Translations under genes and position numbers: made by a program
Notes under the pieces: generated by a model
The model's database searches: none
Seen by the model: the letters and a program-made list of their open reading frames with translations, nothing else
Told to the model about the DNA's origin: nothing
In this document: positions 45,427-52,746 of the stretch, in pieces
Layout of the letters: each line of letters starts with the position of its first letter
Position numbering within the stretch: the stretch's first letter is position 1
DNA from: SAR86 cluster bacterium
GTDB lineage: Bacteria; Pseudomonadota; Gammaproteobacteria; Magnimaribacterales; Magnimaribacteraceae
Length of the DNA stretch: 56,723 nt
Assembly: GCA_022447065.1 (NCBI GenBank)
Contig: JAKUUM010000012.1
Span: forward strand, 1-56,723
Reading direction: 5' to 3'

Positions 45427-45837
45427 ATGTTTACATTATTTTACGCTGGTGCACTTGCTCTGCTCGGTTTATTTCTCGCCTATAAGACAACTAGCACGAG
45501 AATGTCTTCAGAAACCTTTTTGGGAACAGGAGATAGTTTTGAGATGCTGCAAGCAACTAGAGCTCATGGAAATTTAGTTGAATACGCTCTGTTTTTTTTA
45601 ATTTTATCTGCTTTACTAGAGTCTGTAGGTCAAATACCTAACCTTGCTACTGGTATTTTTGGAGACGTCTTTCTTCTTGCGAGACTTTCTCATGCTTACG
45701 GTATAACCAGACCTGAAGCTAGAAGTAAATTTAGAGTAGCTGGAACTGCTCTAACCTGGTTGGTTTTACTAGTTCAATCTATTTGGGCTCTTACAATTTC
45801 TTTTGCTTGGCTTATAGCTAATAATTTTGGGTTTTAA
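45427..45837 (+). CDS. MAPEG family membrane protein
   Basis: A 136-residue, four-helix integral membrane protein with the MAPEG hallmark RAHGNLVEYALFFLIL in helix 2 and LLARLSHAYGI in helix 3. Human relatives are glutathione-dependent leukotriene C4/prostaglandin E synthases and microsomal GSTs; bacterial members may conjugate or isomerise lipophilic compounds. It lies between a divergent SnoaL-like gene and the convergent M20 amidohydrolase, whose stop it overlaps by four bases. Confidence 0.9.
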   Translation: MFTLFYAGALALLGLFLAYKTTSTRMSSETFLGTGDSFEMLQATRAHGNLVEYALFFLILSALLESVGQIPNLATGIFGDVFLLARLSHAYGITRPEARSKFRVAGTALTWLVLLVQSIWALTISFAWLIANNFGF

Positions 45838-47147
45838 ATTTCTCCATTCAAATATTCTATGGTTAAGTGAGATAGCGCTTTAACACCTATAGGTAAAGCG
45901 CCATCGTCTACATAAAAGAAGGGAGAGTGATTGCCTGGTGTCGTTAAAGGATCAGCATCAGGCTTATTTACCCCTAAGAAGAAATAGAAACCCGGAACTT
46001 CTTGAGAGAAGAAGCTAAAATCTTCCGCTCCCGTTGTTCTTTCAGATCTATAAACCATTTCTTCACCTACTATTTTCCTAAGTGAAGGTAATACTCTTTT
46101 AGTAAGATCCTCGTCGTTGTAAGTAACTGGATAACTCTGTCCATACGGTAAAAAAACCTCAACTGTAGCCCCAGCCATTTTGGCAGTACTTTCAGCTATA
46201 TTTCTCATTTCAAAGAAAATTTTATCCCTGATTCCAGAATCAAACGTTCTGATGGTTCCCTCCATCTCAACAACGTCTGGAATAATATTACTCCTAATTC
46301 CTCCATGGATACTTCCCACCGAAATAACTGCTGGAGATTCTCGTAGGTCAAGTTTTCTTGACACAATTGTTTGTAAGTTATTACCCATTTGAAAAGCAAC
46401 CATTATGGGATCTATTGAATCCCAAGGTCTGGATCCATGGGCTTGACGCCCTTTTATGATTATTTTCCAAGGATCTGCAGCTGCCATGGAAGCTCCTTCT
46501 CGATAAGCTATCAAGCCATGTGGAGCATTAGTAACATGTAAGCCAAAAATCACTTCAGGTTTTTTGTCCTTCCATATGCCTTCTTTAAGCATTAATTGTG
46601 CACCACCCTCTTCACCGACTGGAGGACCTTCTTCTGCAGGTTGGAATATAAACATCACGCTTCCCGCTAAATCATTACGTACTGAAGCTAGAAACTCTGC
46701 AACTCCCATGAGAATGGCAACGTGCGCATCGTGTCCACAAGCATGCATAACCCCCACCTCTTGTCCGTTATAGTCATCACGCTCTTTAGAGGCGAAAGGC
46801 AATCCAGTCATTTCCACTACTGGAAGGCCATCCATGTCAGCTCTCAATGCAACTAGAGGGCCTGGTTTTCCACCTTCAAGAATAGCAACCACGCCCGTAT
46901 GAGCTATCCCAGTCGTAACTTCAAGACCTAAGTTTTGTAGGTGTTTTGTTACTTTCTCAGCGGTTCTAAATTCTCTATTAGACAACTCAGGAAATTGATG
47001 CAAGTCATGCCTCCACGCAACAACTTTCTTCATTAAAGAATCTAGATTTCTATCTAGTTTACCTTCTAGCCTTTCTGTGCTTGAAAAAACTAAAGAAGTG
47101 AAAAGAAGAGCTATAAATAGGGTGATTATTTTTGTGTTTTTTATCAT
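45834..47147 (-). CDS. Exported M20D amidohydrolase (hippurate/IAA-amino acid hydrolase-like)
   Basis: The 437-residue metallopeptidase-fold enzyme has a signal peptide ending near SLVFSS. Metal ligands and catalytic residues are visible: ACGHDAHV (Cys137, His139, Asp140, His142), FIFQPAEEGPP (Glu172/Glu173), then HVTNAPHG, and SRPWDSIDP of the dimerisation domain, and TGAEDFSFF. Family members hydrolyse N-acyl amino acids and amide conjugates. A periplasmic location is less common for M20D and suits extracellular scavenging. Monocistronic; ATG at 47147. Confidence 0.92.
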   Translation of the reverse strand: MIKNTKIITLFIALLFTSLVFSSTERLEGKLDRNLDSLMKKVVAWRHDLHQFPELSNREFRTAEKVTKHLQNLGLEVTTGIAHTGVVAILEGGKPGPLVALRADMDGLPVVEMTGLPFASKERDDYNGQEVGVMHACGHDAHVAILMGVAEFLASVRNDLAGSVMFIFQPAEEGPPVGEEGGAQLMLKEGIWKDKKPEVIFGLHVTNAPHGLIAYREGASMAAADPWKIIIKGRQAHGSRPWDSIDPIMVAFQMGNNLQTIVSRKLDLRESPAVISVGSIHGGIRSNIIPDVVEMEGTIRTFDSGIRDKIFFEMRNIAESTAKMAGATVEVFLPYGQSYPVTYNDEDLTKRVLPSLRKIVGEEMVYRSERTTGAEDFSFFSQEVPGFYFFLGVNKPDADPLTTPGNHSPFFYVDDGALPIGVKALSHLTIEYLNGEI

Positions 47148-47164
47148 GGTTGTACTTCCTAAAT

Positions 47165-47241
47165 TGGTGGGCCTGGAAGGATTTGAACCTTCTACCTCCT
47201 AGTTCGTAGCCAGGCGCTCTATCCAGATGAGCTACAGGCCC
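47165..47241 (-). tRNA. tRNA-Arg (anticodon ACG)
   Basis: A 77-base cloverleaf with acceptor GGGCCTG/CAGGCCC, encoded CCA, D arm TAGCTCATCTGGATAGAGC, anticodon loop CTACGAA (ACG, read as inosine after TadA) and T arm AGGTTCAAATCCT. It lies 61 bases downstream of csrA on the same strand, a conserved gammaproteobacterial neighbourhood. A TATAAT-like element on this strand (47250-47255) may also give an independent start. Confidence 0.95.
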
Positions 47242-47302
47242 AGCAAATAATTATAACTCTTAAGACTTAGGTTAAATTAAATCTACAAACTTACAGGTCT
47301 TT

Positions 47303-47485
47303 TTAATCTTCTTCTTCTGAAGATTCTTCTTGTATTCGATTAAAAACTTCCTCTCTATGAATTTTTATAGATTCTGGCGCTGTAATTCCTAATCTAACCT
47401 GTCCACCTTTAATATCTAATACTGTTATCTTTATATCCTTATCTATGAGTAAAGATTCGTCTACACGACGGCTCAAAACAAGCAT
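47303..47485 (-). CDS. csrA: Carbon storage regulator CsrA
   Basis: The protein is 60 residues from MLVLSRRVDES. The frame is open sixteen codons further upstream, but all CsrA proteins begin at this MLxLxRR, and a purine-rich GGGGGGGA directly precedes the ATG at 47485. Core RNA-binding residues (L4, R6, R7 in strand 1; GQVRLGITAPESIKIHREEV with Arg near 44) are present, and the C-terminus is acidic. CsrA is a homodimer that binds GGA loops in mRNA leaders and controls carbon flow. The tRNA-Arg downstream matches the usual order; alaS and lysC are not on the other side. Confidence 0.97.
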   Translation of the reverse strand: MLVLSRRVDESLLIDKDIKITVLDIKGGQVRLGITAPESIKIHREEVFNRIQEESSEEED

Positions 47486-47587
47486 ATTTCCCCCCCATGA
47501 CACCAGAGAAACATTGCGATGCCATGTTCTCAACCTTATCAGGTATTAGAGGTCTATGGAAGCTGATTATTTAGAATTTCTTTTGTC

Positions 47588-48034
47588 TTAATTGTTATTA
47601 CCTTTGATTGCAAAATAAATGCCCAGAAGCAAGAGAAAAAGCTGTTCACTTGCAAATAAAACAGTGCCCCTTTCCCCGGTAAAAAGGCTCCAATTAGAGT
47701 GAGCTATAAGTAAAGCTCCTATCATTATTACTCCAATAGCGCCTCCAGATAACCTTGTCACAACATTCCCTAAAACAGAAGCCTTGACACCAATAAGTCC
47801 TCCAAAAATAATGCCTAAACCAGATAAAGTTTCTGTCCAGGCTAGCATCGGAGCTATTACATTTGCGAACGGGACGCCTTGTGACCCTAACCATCCTACA
47901 AAACCTTCGCTTGTAGGAATTTTTCCTAATCCATGAAGAAAAAAAGATAATCCTAACCCAATCCGTAGAATACAGTTGGCGTAAGCTTTAAAAGGGGATG
48001 CCATTGTTTCCAGCAAATTATTTAATTTTTCCAT
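47588..48034 (-). CDS. DoxX family membrane protein
   Basis: A 148-residue inner-membrane protein of four helices. The N-terminal ILRIGLGLSFFLHGLGKI matches the DoxX signature (the GLxFLxHGxxK motif), and the central GWLGSQGVPFANVIAPMLAWTE and SGLGIIFGGLIGV also fit. DoxX members are associated with thiosulfate:quinone oxidation or with membrane redox complexes; here no partner gene is next to it. It is oriented away from csrA and ends 25 bases after the PQQ-propeller gene's start region begins. Confidence 0.85.
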   Translation of the reverse strand: MEKLNNLLETMASPFKAYANCILRIGLGLSFFLHGLGKIPTSEGFVGWLGSQGVPFANVIAPMLAWTETLSGLGIIFGGLIGVKASVLGNVVTRLSGGAIGVIMIGALLIAHSNWSLFTGERGTVLFASEQLFLLLLGIYFAIKGNNN

Positions 48035-48058
48035 AGTTTTCTCTCCAGTTATTTCTCA

Positions 48059-50008
48059 TTAGTTTAAAGTATAAGCAATTAGTTCGGACTTGGTACCACT
48101 ACCTCCAATAGTTATCACTAGATACACCTTATCATTTAATTCATAAGCCATTAAATTGCCTTGCACGGCGTCTGGAATAGAGACTTCTCCAACTCTATTA
48201 CCTGTATCCAAGTTAAAAGCACTTAGCCTTTGCTGCCCAGTGATTAGTAAATTTTTTGTGGTCATGGAAAAGACTCTTTGCGGAACCCCCAAATACTCAT
48301 CAAAAGTTAGCTGTGATATTGCAGAGTTTGATTCATACCCCCTGCCTATAGGGGCTACCCACAGATGCTCTCCGGTGTCCATTGAAATTGCGGTGACTCG
48401 CCCATAAGGAGGCTTCATAAGAGGTAGACCTGAAGGACCATTAACAAAATCTCTATTTTGTGTGGTCGCCAGACCGCTTCGCTCGATCCTAATAACAAAA
48501 GGCCACGTGACTGAAGGCACAAATAAGGTATTTTTACCCGAATGATAGGATGCTCCCGACCAGCTACCTCCACCTCCAATTGAAGGTACCGTCAGCGCTC
48601 CTTTATCAGTGGGAGGAAGATACAGTTCTCCATAGTCATATTGAGAGATAATATCCAAACCCTGACTTTTGAGTGAATCAGTAAAATCGATTATGTTGTC
48701 CTCATTGACTCCTTGGTGATCGTATGGAGCAGGTTTAGAGGGAATGGGTTGAGTGGGTGAAGTCTCTTCTCCAGTAACGCTGCTTTGAAGGACGACAGTT
48801 TCAACGATAGGCCATTTAGGTTGACCGGTTTCTCTGTCAAAAACAAATAAATAAGCTTGTTTGGTAACTTGTGCCAATAGCTTTTCAGTTCCAGAGGATG
48901 AGGTTACATCTACTAAATTTGGTGCTGCAGGCAGGTCATAGTCCCACAAGCCGTGATGGACTGTCTGGAAATGCCATTTTCTTTCTCCGGTCTCCACATC
49001 GACAGCTACAATAGATTCGGCAAAGAGATTATCTCCTAATCTATCACCTCCGAAATGATCGTTTGTGGGGGTGGTCAGAGGTAAGTAAACCATGCCAAGA
49101 TCTTCATCACAGCTAAATGTAGACCAGACATTTGCACCCGCACCTTCTAGATAACTATTATTTTTCCAGGTCTCCGCGCCAAATTCTCCTTCATGAGGAA
49201 TCACGTGAAATTGCCATTTAAGTTGACCAGTTATCGCATCAAAAGCCCTCACGTCACCTGGGGGCATGGAAGTTGCATTGAGGTATTGTGCAGGGTAATC
49301 CATAATCGAAGATCCTATTACAACAGTATCTTTACAAACGAGAGGAGGAGAGTTAACTCCATAGTAATCATTATTGATTACTCGACCTAGCCCTTCTCTC
49401 AAATCAATTCTACCCCCATTATTAAAGTTGACGTCAACTTCGCCCGTGCAGGCATCAATGCTATAAAGAAAGCTATCAAGAGTTCCGACAAAAATTCTTT
49501 TGTCATTGTCTTTTTCCCAATAAGCGACCCCACGGTGTACGAAACCATGATTTGGCGGTCTGCCAGCTAAATAGGACTGTGGATCAAATGTCCATATGCT
49601 CTGGCCACTTTCAGCGTTAATTGCGATGATATGATTAAACTGAGAACTGACGAATAAAACCCCATTAACCATAATGGGTGTGCTCTCATTCCAGAATGCT
49701 TCCAGGTCACTATTGGCTGCAAGTAAACTTTCCGTCGGTGAAGTCAGTCGCCAGGCAATGGTTAAATTGGAAAAATTAGTTTCTGTTAATTTGTCTGTAT
49801 CCAGATACCTAGAGGAGTACTGATCTGATGAGTAATGAGGCCATTGTAATTGCTGACTGACGGCGGGAGCTCCACCACTCGAAGAGCAAGCTGAGCTAGG
49901 GGTTGGAGTTACTGTGGGTGGAGGCAAACTAGGACCGGTATCAGATCCTCCTCCGCCGCCACAGGCTGCTAAATTAATTACAAGTAATAAGTAAATTTTC
50001 CTTAACAT
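48059..50008 (-). CDS. PQQ-type beta-propeller lipoprotein (quinoprotein dehydrogenase-like)
   Basis: The 649-residue lipoprotein has a signal peptide ending in LAACG (Cys16) and a low-complexity GGGGGSDTGPSLPPPP linker. It then shows the repeats of the quinoprotein propeller: SSRYLDTDKLTETNFSNLTIAW, IWTFDPQSYL, WKFHVIPHEGEFG and DLPAAPNL. It resembles the PQQ-dependent glucose/alcohol dehydrogenase group (pyrrolo-quinoline quinone repeat family), acting on sugars or alcohols at the periplasmic face. The catalytic Asp/Glu and PQQ-binding Trp cannot be fixed by eye. It lies nine bases downstream of the DUF169 gene. No pqq biosynthesis genes are in the window. Confidence 0.85.
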   Translation of the reverse strand: MLRKIYLLLVINLAACGGGGGSDTGPSLPPPTVTPTPSSACSSSGGAPAVSQQLQWPHYSSDQYSSRYLDTDKLTETNFSNLTIAWRLTSPTESLLAANSDLEAFWNESTPIMVNGVLFVSSQFNHIIAINAESGQSIWTFDPQSYLAGRPPNHGFVHRGVAYWEKDNDKRIFVGTLDSFLYSIDACTGEVDVNFNNGGRIDLREGLGRVINNDYYGVNSPPLVCKDTVVIGSSIMDYPAQYLNATSMPPGDVRAFDAITGQLKWQFHVIPHEGEFGAETWKNNSYLEGAGANVWSTFSCDEDLGMVYLPLTTPTNDHFGGDRLGDNLFAESIVAVDVETGERKWHFQTVHHGLWDYDLPAAPNLVDVTSSSGTEKLLAQVTKQAYLFVFDRETGQPKWPIVETVVLQSSVTGEETSPTQPIPSKPAPYDHQGVNEDNIIDFTDSLKSQGLDIISQYDYGELYLPPTDKGALTVPSIGGGGSWSGASYHSGKNTLFVPSVTWPFVIRIERSGLATTQNRDFVNGPSGLPLMKPPYGRVTAISMDTGEHLWVAPIGRGYESNSAISQLTFDEYLGVPQRVFSMTTKNLLITGQQRLSAFNLDTGNRVGEVSIPDAVQGNLMAYELNDKVYLVITIGGSGTKSELIAYTLN

Positions 50009-50017
50009 TTATATGGT

Positions 50018-50809
50018 CTATTTGTCGGAATAACTAACCCCCATTCCTGCTTTTGCATCGGTATTTACTCCATAAGGAGCTATGGGATAACGTAATCCAT
50101 TCTTAGAAAGATGTTCTAACCCATCAATAACTTTAGGAAGGTAGCTTGGTGGAATGGCCATAAGAAGTTCATCTTCCATAACTCCTCCATAACGCCTCTC
50201 AGCAAAACATGGAATAGAAAGGCTGGGTTCTCCAGTAGAAAGAGCTCTGCCCCAAGAATCAGCACAGGAAGACTCTCCCACACAACTCCAGTCTAGTTTC
50301 TTGAATCCTGACCATTGCAATCCATTGATAAATAAGATCATTTGGGCAGGAGTAGCGTAAATTAAACATATATCAGGAGGGTTTAATCTACCGCTGGTTA
50401 GAGGACTTACCACCATGGCAGAATATTTTCCATGTTCAACTACATCCATCGAATTTTGATGTGCGCTTGCACCTTCAAGATCACTATACCAAACACCAGC
50501 CATCCGTTGACCTGAAAGCCACTCATCATTTCTTGGACTCAAACCAATCACCGTACTGCACTGAGGCCCTACTAAATCTTCTACAGTTATTCCAACAGTC
50601 CATCCGTTTCTGGATGCTTGACCGACGATTTGATCAGTGGTGTGAACAGCAGTTGGTCTTCTAATTTTTGGTATGGATTCCATCTCCTCCACGCTTTCAA
50701 ACATTTTCATGCCTATGGGGATGGTTCTTAATTTAAGCAACCTGTTTAAGGAAGCCACTATTTCTTTCAGATCAAAGTTAGAAGACTCAGAAGCGATTAT
50801 TTCACTCAT
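50018..50809 (-). CDS. DUF169-domain protein
   Basis: A 263-residue cytoplasmic protein of the DUF169 (COG2043) family. Diagnostic segments are a conserved N-terminal RRPTAVHT, GPQCSTVIGL, PDICLIYATPAQMILFINGLQW, and a Cys cluster in DWSCVGESSCADSWGRAL. Related archaeal proteins have been noted but are uncharacterised. The conserved Cys residues suggest metal or Fe-S binding (inference). An AAGGGG ribosome site precedes the ATG at 50809. It immediately precedes the PQQ-propeller lipoprotein gene on the same strand (nine-base gap) and diverges from the MBL gene. Confidence 0.8.
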   Translation of the reverse strand: MSEIIASESSNFDLKEIVASLNRLLKLRTIPIGMKMFESVEEMESIPKIRRPTAVHTTDQIVGQASRNGWTVGITVEDLVGPQCSTVIGLSPRNDEWLSGQRMAGVWYSDLEGASAHQNSMDVVEHGKYSAMVVSPLTSGRLNPPDICLIYATPAQMILFINGLQWSGFKKLDWSCVGESSCADSWGRALSTGEPSLSIPCFAERRYGGVMEDELLMAIPPSYLPKVIDGLEHLSKNGLRYPIAPYGVNTDAKAGMGVSYSDK

Positions 50810-50882
50810 TTGTTTACCCCTTAAACCGTATTAACGGCTATCATTAACCATGTAATAATAATCAATAATTGGGAGATAGAAA

Positions 50883-51851
50883 ATGAAAGAAAAATATTTT
50901 TTAGCAGCTCTATTAATTTCTTTATCCATTGTTTCTACTGGAACAGATGCTGCGCATCATGAAAAAGCGGCAAATGATTATAAAGAAGGCCAACAAGCAG
51001 TATTGGATGCATTTGGCTGGGACTTCTCCAAAGCTGAAATTACAACAGAAAAGATAACAGAAAATATCCATGTTCTGTTTGGTTATGGAGGAAACATCCT
51101 TGTAAGCACAGGTGAAGATGGAGTATTACTCGTGGATGATCAATTTCCTCAGCTTAAAAATAAGATTTTGAGATCCATAAGGAAACTTGGAGGAAAGTCA
51201 ATAGACTACATAATTAATACCCATTGGCATTTTGATCATGCAGAAGGCAATAATGCTTTCGGTCCAGATGGAGCGAGGATCGTAGCACACGAAAACTCTA
51301 GACATATGATGCTCAACCCAAAACCGATTAATTTATCGTTTATCGTTTATCCTCAACAACCATATCCTCTAGATGCTGTTCCTGAAATCACCTTTAAAGA
51401 CCAAATGAATTTACATCTGAACGGTGATCGTATAGAGCTTTATCATTTTGGCAATGCGCACACTACAGGGGATGCAGCCATTTATCTGAGAGACTCAAAT
51501 GTTTTACACATGGGGGATGTTTTTAATATGGCTGGCCCACCTTTTATAGATGCTGATAACGGAGGCAGTATTGATGGGATGATCAGTTTCTGTGAAGAAA
51601 TTTTAAAAGTTATCAATGACGAAACGGTAGTTGTCCCTGGTCACGGCCCTATCTCCACTACACAAGACATACAAAATTACATAGATAAATTAGTAGTAGT
51701 AAAAGACAGGATTGCAGTTCAAATAGCAGCAGGGAAAAATTTGCAAGAAATTCAAGATTCAGACCCAGCAAGAGAATGGAGAGAAGAATTTGGTGAAGGC
51801 CCTTTCATAGCAGGCCTTGTGGATAGGGCTTACGCTGGAATGATTAAATAG
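50883..51851 (+). CDS. Exported metallo-beta-lactamase-fold hydrolase
   Basis: This 322-residue protein has a signal peptide of about 24 (ending in TDAAHH) and a MBL core with NTHWHFDHAEG (His114, His116, Asp118, His119), a second Asp in HMGDVFN, and VVVPGHGP supplying the late His. The sequence resembles quorum-quenching or cyclase-like MBL proteins (subclass B3-like layout), not alkylsulfatases. It would be periplasmic. Divergent from DUF169 with a 73-base gap, and it overlaps the convergent alpha/beta hydrolase gene by eight bases at the 3' end. Substrate unknown. Confidence 0.9.
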   Translation: MKEKYFLAALLISLSIVSTGTDAAHHEKAANDYKEGQQAVLDAFGWDFSKAEITTEKITENIHVLFGYGGNILVSTGEDGVLLVDDQFPQLKNKILRSIRKLGGKSIDYIINTHWHFDHAEGNNAFGPDGARIVAHENSRHMMLNPKPINLSFIVYPQQPYPLDAVPEITFKDQMNLHLNGDRIELYHFGNAHTTGDAAIYLRDSNVLHMGDVFNMAGPPFIDADNGGSIDGMISFCEEILKVINDETVVVPGHGPISTTQDIQNYIDKLVVVKDRIAVQIAAGKNLQEIQDSDPAREWREEFGEGPFIAGLVDRAYAGMIK

Positions 51852-52725
51852 AGTTAAAGTGTTCTATTAACCTGGAAGTAATTTCTTCAGTCATCTGTTG
51901 AGGTATTTCATGACCCACTCCTTCTAAAACCATCATTTGGGCATTGGGAATTCCGTTGGCTAAAGCCTGGCCGTGATCAAAAGGCAGAATGGCATCTTCA
52001 GTTCCATGAATTACCAAAGTAGGTAAATTAATTTCCTTCAATCGGTCTTTCCGGTGGGGACTGGAACTAACTGCAGCTCCATGACCAGGAAAAGGATTAT
52101 GCCCATGATCCATTATCTCTTTGGCTCCTTCTCTAAACTTTTCTTCATCAAAAGGATAACGAGAACCAATTAATTCTCTATATATACAGACCAGACCATC
52201 CAGATATTCACCTTTCATATTGTGTTCCATAGATTTCATCATGCCTGACATTAAGCTTTCAGTAGGTGGAGAAAGGTTTTCGTCTTCAAGGCCTGCACCC
52301 GGTGTGGACATAATCGGTGTAAGTGATAACGCTTTGTTTGGATGATCCAAACCTATCACCTGAGTAATCATTCCACCCATTGAAGCTCCGACAATATGTG
52401 CCTTTTCAATCCCTAGGTGTTCCAATAAAGACACGGCATCTTGGGCCATGTCTTCTAAGTTATAACTTACTTCAGTAGAAACCATTTCCCCTTCTTGTAT
52501 AACAAAACTGGGTTCTGTGGTTAACCAAGTACTTTTACCAACATCCCTATTATCAAATCTTATGACGTGAAACCCGGCAGAAACCAAGGGGTTTATGAAT
52601 TCCAATGTCCACTGCATTGCGTTGGCGTTGGCTCCCATGATAAGTAGAACCGCTGGATCAGAGGAGTCGCCGAAGTCTTCCCACCAAATATTGATGTTAT
52701 TTACTTCGGCAATTCCTTGAGACAA
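51844..52725 (-). CDS. Alpha/beta hydrolase with serine nucleophile
   Basis: The 293-residue protein has GASMGGM with Ser115 as nucleophile (GxSxG elbow), an oxyanion loop near VLLIMGANANAMQW, the FDNRDVGKS segment, and the C-terminal VIHGTEDAILPFDHG (Asp) and GVGHEIPQ (His) of the triad. The shape resembles the MhpC/PcaD-like esterases and haloperoxidase group. It follows TonB receptor 2 by 21 bases on the same strand, so they may form one transcript; it could process the receptor's import. Confidence 0.9.
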   Translation of the reverse strand: MSQGIAEVNNINIWWEDFGDSSDPAVLLIMGANANAMQWTLEFINPLVSAGFHVIRFDNRDVGKSTWLTTEPSFVIQEGEMVSTEVSYNLEDMAQDAVSLLEHLGIEKAHIVGASMGGMITQVIGLDHPNKALSLTPIMSTPGAGLEDENLSPPTESLMSGMMKSMEHNMKGEYLDGLVCIYRELIGSRYPFDEEKFREGAKEIMDHGHNPFPGHGAAVSSSPHRKDRLKEINLPTLVIHGTEDAILPFDHGQALANGIPNAQMMVLEGVGHEIPQQMTEEITSRLIEHFNSI

Positions 52726-52746
52726 TTCCTTACTATCTTTTTCCGA

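Noticed and set aside
47486-47533. Longer csrA start (16 extra codons)
   Set aside because: CsrA homologues begin at MLxLxRR and the G-rich ribosome site precedes that ATG.
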